NCBI GenBank assembly: GCA_039621445.1
Contig: CP154954.1
Coordinates: 73,933,653-73,997,652 of the forward strand
Direction: 5' to 3'
DNA from: Euglena gracilis
Taxonomy: Eukaryota; Euglenida; Euglenophyceae; Euglenales
DNA: 64,000 bases
Positions within the stretch are counted from its first letter, which is position 1. Every line of letters starts with the position of its first letter. Shown one piece after another: positions 11,860 to 24,277 of this stretch. The translations under genes were made by a program, and so were the position numbers. The notes below the pieces were generated by a model that saw only the letters and a program-made list of their open reading frames with translations, did not search any database and had not been told where the DNA came from.

Positions 11860-13072
11860 GGTAGACTGGGGGGGGGGTCCTGGGTGGTCGGCCGACCACC
11901 CAATTGGTCAGCCGACTAGGCCTGGTCGGCAGCGAGACGGGGGGGGGTTCTGGGTGGTCGGCCGACCACCCACTCTAATGTAGTTACGGGCCAGTCTCGC
12001 CGACTTTTTATGAAGAAATTTGTATGCAAACTAGTCGGTGGCTAGTCGGTGGGCATAAAAATGGTCTGTGGCGGGTCCAAACCACCCGGAAATGGTCCGG
12101 ATGGGGCCAAATAAGTGCCATACACCATCAGGAACACCCTCAGATGGAAATTTTTGGTCGGTGGGGGGTCGGTGGGCCCTTGATGGGGTCCGGAAGGGTA
12201 AAAAACCAATGACGAAACAGGGATTACATGAAAATATTTTAGAAATGCAAGCATTCTGCATCAGGACCGGCTGAAAACTCCCCCTCCACCACCACCCGAG
12301 CCCAGATAACAAAAATCTTTCTATGTTGTTACATACTCGGGGGTAGTTCGTTTTTGTGGCTCACTTTGGCATTGGCGGGGGGGGCTCCACCCCCCCGCAC
12401 CCCCGCCCCCTAAAATAACAAAATCCCTTCTATGTTGGCAACATACTCCGGGGCTAAGTCGTTTTTGTGGCTCACTTTGGCATAGGCGGGGGGGACTCCG
12501 CCTCCCGCACCCCCCCCCCTCAAATAAAATATTATCCATTTTATGTTGGCAACGTACTCCGGGGTTAAGTCGTTTTTGTGGCTCACTTTGGCATAGGCGG
12601 GGGGGGGGGGGCTCTCCCCCCCGCACCCCCTCCTTAAATACCAAAATCCCTTCTATGTTGGCAATATACTTGGAGGGCTGAGTCCTTTTGTGCAAAATTT
12701 GACTTATAATGACTTATTTACAACGGAGAGAGGTGTTCTTTCGCCAAAAGTGGCCCAAAATGGACATTTCCCCCCAATTTTTTTGCATATTCACCCACGA
12801 TTGGGGGGTTCCGGAGCCATTTGGGTGGGTTTTGACTGGTTTGGGGTGATTTGGACAATTTTTTTTCTCAGGGGGGGGGCTTAAAAGTCGCCGAAACTGG
12901 CCCGTAACTACATTAGAGTGGGTGGTCGGCCGACTAGTCGGCCGACCACCCAGGCCCCCCCCCCCCCCGTCTCGCCGACTACTAGCTGCCGACCAGGCCT
13001 AGTCGGCCGACCAATTGGGTGGTCGGCCGACTTGTCGGCCGACCACCCAGGACCCCCCCCCCCCAGTCTACC
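11860..13072. mobile_element. 1.2-kb element with long complex inverted repeats
   Basis: The left end (11860 to about 12008) begins GGTAGACTGGGGGG and contains GGTGGTCGGCCGACCACCC twice and then CTCTAATGTAGTTACGGGCC. The right end (about 12883-13072) contains the reverse complement of the same series and ends CCCCAGTCTACC. The repeats are themselves rich in the palindrome GTCGGCCGAC. Between them lies a tandem array (12305-12690). I found no target-site duplication and no transposase. A foldback-type or MITE-like element is the best reading. Confidence 0.7.
12305..12690. repeat. Tandem repeat of about 110-114 bp, 3.3 units
   Basis: Each unit carries AAAATCCCTTCTATGTTGGC, a TACTCCGGGG word, GTTTTTGTGGCTCACTTTGG, GCATAGGCGGGGGG and a C-rich end. 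Units begin near 12305, 12415, 12524 and 12637. The array lies entirely inside the inverted-repeat element at 11860-13072. No ORF is conserved from unit to unit. Confidence 0.8.
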
Positions 13073-13149
13073 GTTTGCCACTCTTTGCCCTTGTGAGCCT
13101 CACAAGGTCTTTGTGCTTCGCCCTCGGTGTCCCTTCCTCCCTGGTCTGC

Positions 13150-13990
13150 TTACCTCGAGGGAGTGCGATGGGAAGGGACAGTGAAGGGGGAGAAAAAGAC
13201 AACAGTGAGCAGGATCTGAAAAGGAAGGAGCAATACTTCCTGGCAAGGTGCTTGGCTAACCATTTTCCTCCTTTGGACTTGCCTTTCCCGTTGGGGGCAG
13301 ACCTCCATGGTCTCGCTTCCCAAGGTGTTAGCCATTGCTTGAATTTGCACCATTTTCCACCTGCTGGGGTGGAGAAATGCCACTTGGGGAATTCACCCGT
13401 GAAGGGGGGGCTGCTCCCTCTTTGTTGATGCAAGTTTGGTGTCATCAGGGTGAATAGGCCATTTCCTTGTTGTATGGTTTGAGGGATGCTCCTCCTCTTC
13501 AACTCCTGGGCAATGTCACTTCGCGGGCAGCCAAAATATGTAAATAGCTGTTGGCCCAAACCCAATACCTCCTCAGGGGCTCCCTGCAAGACAATTTGGG
13601 GCTTCGCACACTCTGGGGGTGGGATCCTGCTTTGTGAGCCGGCTGTCTTGTTGGTTGTGTTGATTTTTGGCTGGGTGCTTCTTACTGCGACTTTGGTGCT
13701 GGAGCTGGCGATGATGTGCTCTCCGACACGGACTTGGCGAAGGTGAACCGCAGGCGCTCCCCGGACTGCGTGCAGGGGCGCTTTTGCCCCCCCCCCCTGG
13801 AGGAGGATGCTGTCCTTTTCCGGGTGGATTGGGTAGGCTCAACCACCTCTTGTGCTCCGCCCTCGTTGTCACTTCCTCCCTGGTCAGACTTCCCGGGAGT
13901 ACTCGACCATTCGGGCTTCGCACACTCTGGGGGTGAGACTTTGTGCACGACCCCCTGTTCATTTTTTTTCGTTGCGGAATCCACCTCTGA
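13150..13990 (-). pseudogene. Protein-like minus-strand fragment with two PPECAKP boxes
   Basis: Reading down from 13984, one frame gives a hydrophilic, Ser/Lys/Gly-rich segment (SPPECAKPEW near the start, then TRKRTASSSRGGGQKR) that stops at 13682. A second frame starting near 13640 repeats the box as PPPECAKPQI and continues as GLGQQLFTYFGCPRSDIAQE, NLHQQRGSSPPFTGEFPKWH and GKGKSKGGKW. The internal repeat of PPECAKP plus the DNA similarity of 13084-13170 to 13836-13910 suggests an internally duplicated, frameshifted gene fragment or element ORF. I do not recognise the family. The other strand is also open in places. Confidence 0.35.
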
Positions 13991-14485
13991 AAAGGGGTCC
14001 TAACCCAAAAATTGGCCAAAATTTGCCTGAGTGGGGCCGAAAATCACTGAAATGCCAGTTTTTGGTTTTCAGTCGAATTGAACCTAGGAAAAAGATTATT
14101 ATGGTTCGGCTTGAAAGCCTGAACTCAATTTTTGACCTGGATGGACCGATTCTTTGAAATTTTCAAGACCGGCCGACCAATTTTCCACAGTAGGATTTGC
14201 CCATTTTCCCTAATTAACCTAAGGAAGTCTCAAGTCGAACCCACCAATTTCAAACCCAATCTCACACACAGGGTTCTTTACCAACCCTATGCACTGGTAT
14301 AAGACGACAAAAAAATGAATTGATTGTGCATGCAAGAACAAGAATTTGAAGAAAAAATGTATTTTAATGTTCAAGGGAAAAAGCCCAAGGACAAAAAGAA
14401 AAACATTGAAAAGTTTGGCTTGCGCAAATAAAACAGGTATAAATTGTTCAGTTTACATGTGTTTTATTTGCGCACTTGCGTCCAT

Positions 14486-15626
14486 AAAACAACGTGATGG
14501 GCGCAAATGCGCAAGTAAACCACCAATGGAGGAGCAATAAGTGACTTCCTTTGGCGCTCCTACAGCCACCCTTAGTGGCTTCTGAGTGGGTTCAACCCCA
14601 ATGACTACACCGTCCCCTCCGGTACATGGTGTTACGGTGCCGTTTTTGGACCATCGACAGGCCCGGCAAAATATGGAGACATAACATCTTTTGATGGTGG
14701 GTGCACAGCCACCCAGCAACGGTGCACGTCCACCGGCACCAGTTTTTGGTTCCCAAGGGCCCTACGACTGGCCTGCGGCTTGGGCTCCGCTGTTGCAGCC
14801 CCATCAGCTGCTGATGCTTCAGCACCCAGCAGGCCAGCATCGACCTCCCCGGTGCAACGACACTCACCACAGCGGCCACGTTATACCCCGCCACCGGGGT
14901 GTAAGACTGGGGGGACGACGTGGTGCCAGTGCATGGCAACCGGCAGACGGAGAGAGGTAGCCCTCAAACACCCATTCCTTTCGATGCAAGGAAGTGGTGA
15001 ACCTTTACCACTGCATTGTGTGCATCAAAGCGGTGGGACCAACTCCCCCCAAATTATGCACAAAAATCGGTGTTTTTTACGTTTTTCGAGGGAAAAATGG
15101 CAAAGAAAACCATAAAACGGACTCCGGCCCGACACGTCCCGGTCATTTCAGGTGCCAAATTCTGTCTCCTTGTTACGCAGTCCTGTTGCACAAAAGGTGT
15201 TCAACAGTCACAGGTCGTTTGCACGTGATCAATTCATTACATTTAACTGCCAAACGCATGACGCCAAAACAACAGGCCGTTCGGGCCGGGAAACAGCAGT
15301 GCAAATGTACACACGTAAGGCAGGCAAATCTTGGCCAGTCACATGCCGTGTTCCAGTGAACACTCCACACTGCCTCTCACCACCAATTTCATCACCACGT
15401 AATCTTGGTGCAAATCATTGGTTGACGTGAGGAGTTGCGTTCGCCAGCCGTCACGGCATTATGTTTTATTCGCGCATTTGCGCTAATGCGCGCATAAAAA
15501 TGTTTTGTGTTTGATGCGCGCATTTGCGCAAATGAACGCAAAGAAGAACGATGTGACAGAAACACAGCCGTCAAACGCCGACAGCGGAAGTGGTTTATTT
15601 GCGCATTTGCGCGCATCACGTTGTTT
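14486..15626. mobile_element. Possible 1.1-kb element with 37-bp inverted repeats
   Basis: 14486-14523 (AACAACGTGATG, GCGCAAATGCGCAA, TAAACCAC) is matched in inverted orientation at 15590-15626 (GTGGTTTATTTGCGCA, TTGCGC, GCATCACGTTGTTT) with few mismatches. Further TTATTTGCGCA/TTGCGC words lie just outside or inside each end (14464-14480, 15460-15535). The interior includes a plus-strand Pro/Ser/Arg-rich frame (near 14780-15100) with no recognised domain. No clear target-site duplication was seen, so the element boundaries are approximate. Confidence 0.5.
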
Positions 15627-15930
15627 GTGGGCGAAGCCCGAAACAAAAAGCCGAGGCAGAAGGATCCCCAGAAACATCGAACCAAGAAAGGGTTTTCATG
15701 GAGGTCCTACCCGGATCCTCCGGCCAGAGCGAGGCCTGCCAGGCAGCTGACGCTAGAAGAAAGACAAAGAACAAAGACAAGAAGAAAGATTGAAGCTGAA
15801 GAAACAAGCACATTGTTGACAGCTGCAGCTGGTGGAGGGGTGCCCTGCAATGACCCCCCAGCTCGCGGTATTGAAGCTGGTGGACATCAGCAGGCGGACA
15901 CATACAACACACGACCATGGTGTGCCAGCA

Positions 15931-18900
15931 TACAACCCCCACCCACAGCCCTAAGGCTTCTAAAGAACCCGAATAATTGTAGGCATTCAGAAGTGTCTTG
16001 TGGGAAAATTTTGGTGCCACAATGCATTCCATCTGCAGATTATTCAGAAAGATCATTCTTGCCAAATTTACTTGTCGCATCACCACAGATTTTTCAGAAA
16101 AGTGAATTCCCAGCAGATTTTCATGGGTTACCACTGAATTTTCAGACCCAAGAAGGTTTTTCTCAGTCAACTTGGCCAATTTCAGCACGAATTACGATAA
16201 GGACCCAGAATTTTCTTGAATTTTCTGAAGTCTCCCCACATTTTTTTGCCAACGGCAAGCATTTTCAGCAGAATTTCTTGTGGGGGGCAGGGTCCCCTTT
16301 ACAAAGTGGCACGTATTTTCCTCCAGAAAAAAACAACACCCAGGTCTTGGGTCAGACAACACCAAGGTGTTTTCTGACCCAAGGTTCTTTCAGTTTTCAA
16401 GTGAAAAAAGTGGATTTTCGTTTTCCCTGTCACAGAAATTTCCTGTGACTTTGGCAGATTTTCAGCCAAAACCGTCGGAGATGGGTGGTATCCTCCGTAC
16501 GGGACTACTTTCCCTTGTGCCACAGATTTTTGCTGTGGTTTTCACATTTATTCAGGCAGTCTTGTCGGAGATGGGGTGATTCCTCCGTACGGGAAAACGT
16601 TTCCTTTTGCCCACCCAGGCTGGGAGCGTGAACGGATCAGCCTTTTTGGCCGGTGAAGGAGAAACGGGAATTGTCCCCCTCACACAAATTTGAGCCCACC
16701 CCCTGTGGAAATGGAGATGGAGGGGGAAACAAAGATCCTTGGGAAGAACGTGCAAGGAGGAGAGTGCACAAAATAATTCAGTTTGAAGTGCTTGGCGAAG
16801 AATGTTTTCAATTTCCCCGGAAAAAGTCGTAAAAATCTAAAGATCCCCCAGATTGAAAAATGGAAACCGCTTTGGTCAAAAGTGATCAGAATTCAGCGGT
16901 ATTCCAGCCCAATTTAACTTTGGACAACAACGCCAAAAGACAAGAACTTTTCTGACGAGAAATTATCAGTTTTGGGTTTTGAAAACTCAAAGCAAACGCC
17001 GTTTTAGGCAGTTTTGCTGAAAATTCAAGGATTTGTAGAAATTTCCACTTCGGTTATTGAGATTGAGCAATGCTTTCCTCAATTGGAGGGCCTCAGAATT
17101 TTCAAACGGACACAGTCCCAGTTTACTGCGGAAGGGGGTCAACGTGGACAGTTTTTTCCCCCTGCCCAGATCACTGGCCGCAAATTTTGTTTTCACACCC
17201 CGGGAAGGGAGACCCCCAACCCCGGCGTCGCTGTGGTGGCGGCGTCCGGGGGCCCAGTCCCCCGCACCGCCGTGGTGGCGGTGCAGGGGGGCCCAGCAGC
17301 ATCCAGCACAACGAGCACAACCACACCCAGGAGCTATGGGTTGGGACTGAGCTATGGGTTAGGACTTGAAGCGACAAGAAGGACAGGGTTGGGAACTGAA
17401 GGAACGAGAAGGAGAAGCCCAGAGAGAGTGAGTGGGTTGGTTTTTCAAATTTCTCAAGTTTTCCCCCCCATCGCTCCCTACTGGGCAACGGTGCTGAAGT
17501 GGCGGTCTTGCCCCAAGGGGAGGAGCACCAGAAGGTAGTCCCTACCCCCTGTTGGCAAATCCACACTTTGCACGTTCCCATTACCCAATCCACAACAGTT
17601 TTTACCCCCCTCACTCTGATTTTTGTTTCCCCCAGAATGGTGGATTTTCCTTCCGTAAGTTTGGAAGTAACAGCCTCACAAACAATTACCCCGTTTTTTT
17701 GCCCCCCAGCTAAGCGTGTTGGATTTTCCCGTTGAAACAAATGAAAAATTTCCATCTGTGATGGTCCTGGTGCATATTTTGCTCACAGGGATGGGGTCAG
17801 TGGTAGGGATGATGGGGGACGGCACCGTTTTTTTGGTTGCCAGATTTCAATTTTTGTTGGTATCCCGTTTTGGGACATGGTGGAAAATGAGGCAAAAATC
17901 AACAGATTTTCAGGTCACAGGCCTGAATTTTCTTTGAGTTGGCAGGATTTTACACCAAAACTGTCCAGAGTTTCAACAACGCTTCTTGGGGAAGATTGGA
18001 AACATTTTGAGACAGATTTTTTAACGATTCAGAATTTTGCCAAATCTCATGCGGACACCTGTCATGTGCTAAAACGGGAATATCCTCAGATTTTTCACAA
18101 AGAAAGGAGGAATGAAAGCCAAAACGAAGGAGCAATCAGAATGGAGTTGGCAAGGGACAAAATTTGGCTTCTTTCTCTCAATGGGTGGTCATCTGGACAA
18201 AAATTGATGTTTGCCCTCAGCGATTTTCATTTCCCCCCGCTCAAATCATGGGAATGACACAGGGATGTCTTGAACAAACGGAGGGGGGATGTAATTTAAA
18301 GGTCCAGGTGCCCCCCCCCCTGAAACGAGTCAACCCCCCGATTGGATGGGGGGGACCAAATTCATTCAGAAAATGCGAAACGAGAATTTTTCTCAGATTT
18401 TTGCCAGAAATCCTCAAGAAGGGGGGGCGTTATCAAAAAATTCTTCAGAAGTGAAAGAGGCACCGCTCCCATACCTCAACCACAGAACCTGTGTAACTAG
18501 AGCACCGTAAAAGTGTTGTGGTGAGGTTGGGAAGAATGCCTCTAACTGTTTGGACAAAAATTCTGGATGCAAATCAAGCTCCCCCCACACCCAGTTTTGG
18601 GCCCCAGGCCCATGATGGGGGGGGAGGACGAGGCAAGGGGGCGGGACGGCCAATTCTAAAGACAAAGACTGGGAAACTGCCCAAGGAGAAAGTGGTGGCC
18701 AACGGTTCAGAGGCAGCACTTTTGTTCAAGTGCCCCCAGTGCAAAATTTGATTCAGAAAAAAATTGCGCTTCAGTCAAACACTTTTGTGGACAAAGTCCA
18801 GCGATTTTTGGGTCAAAAGTACCAAAGGTTTTGAAGCTTTTTACGGGAACAAAATCTGGAGGGGGGGGTGGACTTTTGCATCCCTGCTTCATACGAAATA

Positions 18901-19446
18901 CGGTCAAGACCCCACCACGTGTGAACGAATTTTGGAGTTTGCCGATTCTCACTCAAAAATGACACTTTCCAATACCCAATTTTTGCAACCCCCCAGAATT
19001 TTTAGTAAAATTCCCCGAAACAGCCTTATCAAGGACCATGAAATTTTGAAAGGGCTGATTTTTTTGAACGTTGATTTTGTCATTGTAGTCCTTTTGACTA
19101 CAAAAAGCCCCCTTGCATTTGGGGAATGGTGGAGGGTTTTCCAAACCGTTTGTGTCCGGGATTTGGTGCAACTACACCATCCCCGGTTCCAAAAGACATT
19201 TTCACCATTCTGGGGGAAACATTTTTGGTGGGACGCCACATAAGAAATACCGAGTCCCAGATTTGGTCATTTTTCAGGTTGACGGGAAAGAGGAAAGGCA
19301 TATTCAAAAGGGGCATGGTTTGGTGTTGGTCCCCCAGGGTACCCCCCCACGAATGACCCATGACGAAAGCGAATTTTGTATTTGGGTAAACCCCAGATTT
19401 TGGTAAACGGTGGTGGAAGTGGACAATTTACCAGGTGGAAAAGGAA
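15931..19446. repeat. 3.5-kb tandem duplication, unit 1
   Basis: Begins at AACCCCCACCCACAGCC and ends at CAGGTGGAAAAGGAA, directly followed by unit 2. The two units align at an offset of 3,520 bp with only scattered single-base differences, so the duplication is recent. Unit 1 keeps about 65 bp (around 17095-17165) that unit 2 lacks. The sequence is rich in TTTTCAG and CAGATTTT words. Short plus-strand ORF pieces with protein-like composition lie at 17877-18257 and 18764-19243, but nothing recognisable. Confidence 0.9.
17877..18257 (+). pseudogene. Unrecognised ORF fragment in duplication unit 1
   Basis: A 126-codon frame with protein-like composition (LSRVSTTLLGEDWKHFETDF, then HADTCHVLKREYPQIFHKER) and no low complexity. 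An almost identical frame lies in unit 2 at 21331-21711. Neighbouring plus-strand fragments at 18764-19243 and 22866-23620 have similar character in shifted frames, so they may be pieces of one decayed protein. No domain or motif is recognised. The 194-residue minus-strand ORF nearby (17171-17755) is Pro/Ser-rich and less convincing. Confidence 0.3.
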
Positions 19447-22400
19447 TATATATAACCCCCACCCACAGCCCCAAGGCTTCTGAAGAACCCGAATAATTGT
19501 AGGCATTCAGAAGTGTCTTGTGGGAAAATTTTGGTGCCACAATGCATTCCATCTGCAGATTATTCAGAAAGATCATTCTTGCCAAATTTACTTGTCGCAT
19601 CACCACATATTTTTCAGAAAAGTGAATTCCCAGCAGATTTTCATGGGTTACCATTGAATTTTCAGACCCAAGAAGGTTTTTCTCAGTCAACTTGGCCAAT
19701 TTCAGCACGAATTACGATAAGGACCCAGAATTTTCTTGAATTTTCTGAAGTCTCCCCACATTTTTTTGCCAACGGCAAGCATTTTCAGCAGAATTTCTTG
19801 TGGGGGGCAGGGTCCCCTTTACAAAGTGGCACGTATTTTCCTCCAGAAAAAAACAACACCCAGGTCTTGGGTCAGACAACACCCAGGTGTTTTCTGACCC
19901 AAGGTTCTTTCAGTTTTCAAGTGAAAAAAGTGGATTTTCGTTTTCCCTGTCACAGAAATTTCCTGTGACTTTGGCAGATTTTCAGCCAAAACGGTCGGAG
20001 ATGGGTGGTATCCTCCGTACGGGACTACTTTCCCTTGTGCCACAGATTTTTGCTGTGGTTTTCACATTTATTCAGGCAGTCTTGTCGGAGATGGGGTGAT
20101 TCCTCCGTACGGGAAAAGGTTTCCTTTTGCCCACCCAGGCTGGGAGCGTGAACGGATCAGCCTTTTTGGCCGGTGAAGGAGAAACGGGAATTGTCCCCCT
20201 CACATAAATTTGAGCCCACCCCCTGTGGAAATGGAGATGGAGGGGGAAACAAAGATCCTTGGGAAGAACGTGCAAGGAGGAGAGTGCACAAAATAATTCA
20301 GTTTGAAGTGCTTGGCGAAGAATGTTTTCAATTTCAACGAGAAAAAGTCGGAAAAATCTAAAGATCCCCCAGATTCAAAAATGGAAACCGCTTTGGTCAA
20401 AAGTGATCAGAATTCAGCGGTATTCCAGCCCAATTTAACTTTGGACAACAACGCCAAAAGACAAGAACTTTTCTGACGAGAAATTATCAGTTTTGGGTTT
20501 TGAAAACTCAAAGCAAACGCCGTTTTAGGCAGTTTTGCTGAAAATTCAAGGATTTGTAGAAATTTTTACTTCGGTTATTGAGATTGAGCAATGCTTTCCT
20601 CAATTGGAGGGCCTCAGGGCCAGATCACTGGCCGCAAATTTTGTTTTCACACCCCGGGAAGGGAGACCCCCAAGAACGGCGTCGCTGTGGTGGCGGCGTC
20701 CGGGGGCCCAGTCCCCCGCACCGCCGTGGTGGTGGTGCAGGGGGGCCCAGCAGCATCCAGCACAACGAGCACAACCACACCCAGGAGCTATGGGTTGGGA
20801 CTGAGCTATGGGTTAGGACTTGAAGCGACAAGAAGGACAGGGTTGGGAACTGAAGGAACGAGAAGGAGAAGCCCAGAGAGAGTGAGTGGGTTGATTTTTC
20901 AAATTTCTCAAGTTTTCCCCCCCATCGCTCCCTACTGGGCAACGGTGCTGAAGTGGCGGTCTTGCCCCAAGGGGAGGAGCACCAGAAGGTAGTCTCTACC
21001 CCCTGTTGGCAAATCCACACTTTGCACGTTCCCATTACCCAATCCACAACAGTTTTTACCCCCCTCACTCTGATTTTTGTTTCCCCCAGAATGGTGGATT
21101 TTCCTTCCGTAAGTTTGGAAGTAACAGCCTCACAAACAATTACCCCGTTTTTTTGCCCCCCAGCTAAGCGTGTTGGATTTTCCCGTTGAAACAAATGAAA
21201 AATTTCCATCTGTGATGGTCCTGGTGCATATTTTGCTCACAGGGATGGGGTCAGTGGTAGGGATGATGGGGGAAGGCACCGTTTTTTTGGTTGCCAGATT
21301 TCAATTTTTGTTGGTATCCCGTTTTGGGACATGGTGGAAAATGAGGCAAAAATCAACAGATTTTCAGGTCACAGGCCTGAATTTTCTTTGAGTTGGCAGG
21401 ATTTTACACCAAAACTGTCCAGAGTTTCAACAACGCTTCTTGGGGAAGATTGGAAACATTTTGAGACAGATTTTTTAACGATTCAGAATTTTGCCAAATC
21501 TCATGCGGACACCTGTCATGTGCTAAAACGGGAATATCCTCAGATTTTTCACAAAGAAAGGAGGAATGAAAGCCAAAACGAAGGAGCAATCAGAATGGAG
21601 TTGGCAAGGGACAAAATTTGGCTTCTTTCTCTCAATGGGTGGTCATCTGGACAAAAATTGATGTTTCCCCTCAGCGATTTTCATTTCCCCCCGCTCAAAT
21701 CATGGGAATGACACAGGGATGTCTTGAACAAACGGAGGGGGGATGTAATTTAAAGGTCCAGGTGCCCCCCCCCCTGAAACGAGTCAACCCCCCGATTGGA
21801 TGGGGGGGACCAAATTCATTCAGAAAATGCGAAACGAGAATTTTTCTCAGATTTTTGCCAGAAATACTCAAGAAGGGGGGGCGTTATCAAAAAATTCTTC
21901 AGAAGTGAAAGAGGCACCGCTCCCATACCTCAACCACAGAACCTGTGTAACTAGAGCACCGTAAAAGTGTTGTGGTGAGGTTGGGAAGAATGCCTCTAAC
22001 TGTTTGGACAAAAATTCTGGATGCAAATCAAGCTCCCCCCACACCCAGTTTTGGGCCCCAGGCCCATGATGGGGGGGGAGGACGAGGCAAGGGGGCGGGA
22101 CGGCCAATTCTAAAGACAAAGACTGGGAAACTGCCCAAGGAAAAAGTGGTGGCCAACGGTTCAGAGGCAGCACTTTTGTTCAAGTGCCCCCAGTGCAAAA
22201 TTTGATTCAGAAAAAAATTGCGCTTCAGTCAAACACTTTTGTGGACAAAGTCCAGCGATTTTTGGGTCAAAAGTACCAAAGGTTTTGAAGCTTTTTACGG
22301 GAACAAAATCTGGAGGGGGGGGTGGACTTTTGCATCCCTGCTTCATACGAAATACGGTCAAGACCCCACCACGTGTGAACGAATTTTGGAGTTTGCCGAT

Positions 22401-22906
22401 TCTCACTCAAAAATGACACTTTCCAATACCCAATTTTTGCAACCCCCCAGAATTTTTAGTAAAATTCCCCGAAACGGCCTTATCAAGGACCATGAAATTT
22501 TGAAAGGGCTGATTTTTTTGAACGTTGATTTTGTCATTGTAGTCCTTTTTTGACTACAAAAAGCCCCATTGCATTTGGGGAATGGTGGAGGGTTTTCCAA
22601 ACCGTTTGTGTCCGGGATTTGGTGCAACTACACCATCCCCGGTTCCAAAAGACATTTTCACCATTCTGGGGGAAACATTTTTGGTGGGACGCCACATAAG
22701 AAATACCGAGTCCCAGATTTGGTCATTTTTCAGGTTGACGGGAAAGAGGAAAGGCATATTCAAAAGGGGCATGGTTTGGTGTTGGTCCCCCAGGGTACCC
22801 CCCCACGAATGACCCATGACGAAAGCGAATTTTGGATTTGGGTAAACCCCAGATTTTGGTAAACGGTGGTGGAAGTGGACAATTTTCAGGTGGAAAAGGA
22901 AGAGGG
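19447..22906. repeat. 3.5-kb tandem duplication, unit 2
   Basis: Near-identical direct copy of the unit at 15931-19446, beginning ATATATAACCCCCACCC. It differs by scattered substitutions, one deletion of about 65 bp relative to unit 1 (near 20617) and small indels (for instance CCTTTTTTGAC versus CCTTTTGAC near 22550). After CAGGTGGAAAAGGAA the sequence runs into unique plus-strand ORF remnants rather than a third unit. Confidence 0.9.
21331..21711 (+). pseudogene. Unrecognised ORF fragment in duplication unit 2
   Basis: Second copy of the frame at 17877-18257, 126 codons long and almost identical in protein, with SLSWQDFTPKLSRVSTTLLG near the start and LLSLNGWSSGQKLMF near the end. Persistence of the frame only reflects the recent duplication and is not proof of coding. 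No known domain. Confidence 0.28.
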
Positions 22907-23620
22907 GAGGGTTGAAACACATTTTGCACCCCCTCATTCTTCCCAAGTGGAAAAAAGTGAATTTGTTGAATTTACTTCCGCCCTTTTGGGGAAAGAGAAG
23001 AAAAAACTCGTTGAACGGTCGACCAATGAAAATTTCGAGTCTGCCGATTTCACCCAAGGCACAAAATCTGACGTTTTTTTTTGGGCAAGTGTGGGAGGTG
23101 GATGCTGTTCAATTTTACGGGTTGTGTTGTGTGGAAGATAGGAATAAAGTTGGAACGAACAAAATTGGGATGAGCCCCACTCATTTGGAGGCGAATGAGT
23201 GGGGGGAGTTCCAACGAAAAGTTGATGTGTTGTACCGACAAAATTTCAGTGAATTTAAAGGAGTTATTTACGGAGAGGAGGTGGAACCCACCCCCCCGTA
23301 AAGGACGGTGTGCAGAATTTCCAGAGAATTTTGGGAAAGAAACTTGTCCAGGCATGGGACATGGCCGACGATTTTGTCTGTGAGGCTCCCGTAGGTACCC
23401 CCCAAGGTATTTTGGATTCAAAGGAACAATTTTTGGAATGGCAAGGAGATAATAATTTCACAGATTTGTATTTGCTTTTTGAAATTCAAAAGGTGGACCG
23501 ATTTTCCAAGCACATTTTTTCTCTAGGAGGTAGAAATTTTGGGCCAAGATTTAAGAGATGGCCCGGGAGGGCACGGGTTGATGTGACCCCCCCGCCCCAC
23601 AAAAACGGATCCGTAAGGCA
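22569..23620 (+). pseudogene. Decayed plus-strand coding remnant, function unknown
   Basis: Overlapping frames with protein-like composition follow one another: one contains VPDLVIFQVDGKEERHIQKG, and after an in-frame stop at 22860 continues as VVEVDNFQVEKEEGRVETHF and ALLGKEKKKLVERSTNENFE. A second frame has SPTHLEANEWGEFQRKVDVL, and a third has QRILGKKLVQAWDMADDFVC and EFLEWQGDN-like sequence. At least two frameshifts and one stop separate them. I recognise no family. It extends past the end of the tandem duplication, which suggests the duplicated unit captured the upstream part of the same decayed gene or element. Confidence 0.35.
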
Positions 23621-24277
23621 CCTTCCCGTTACAGGTTTGAGAAAGGTGATGAATTCTCATTGCGTAGAACCAGTCCCGCGGTGTGCGGGGTTGTTTTCGT
23701 TGATTCTGATTTTTGGTGTTTGGTCGCGACAAGCAACAGATCACGAAATTCAACAATCCCCCCCAACAAAAACATTTTGCAACGCTTCAAAAAAATGAGG
23801 GTAATTTGCTCCTCAAAGAGAGAGTAAGCAAAAATCCCAACAAAAAAGGGATACTAACCAACAAAAAAAAGGAGTTTGCTCCTTGAGAAAAAAATCCCTG
23901 ATGGAAAGCTCTTATCAAACCCCCTGAAGTCTAACAACCAGACTTCTTGAATGACGATTGGTCAAAAAGTGTTTCGCAAGTGTTGGAAACGTGAAACAAT
24001 TCCTAGGCCCAATTGTGGCTCGGCGTGCAAATCTCGTAGTTGCAACCCGCTCGTGTGGTGTGTGGGTATAAAAACCGCCTACCATATCATGATTGTGAAC
24101 ACACGACTCACACATACGTGGCGGTACCGTGGAGCACGGAGCCGCACGGCGTCAGGCGGCTGTTGGCGGCAGCGACGCCGCACCGTTGCTTTGCACCGTG
24201 AACCGCACCGTGCGCCGTTGCTCCATTTTTTTGTTGCACCATTGCGCCATCCTTCAGGCGTGCGGTGTGGCCCGTTG

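Noticed and set aside
17171-17755. 194-residue minus-strand ORF, conserved in both tandem units (also 20625-21209)
   Set aside because: Pro/Ser/Leu-rich low complexity; conservation only reflects the recent duplication, and the plus-strand frames look more protein-like.
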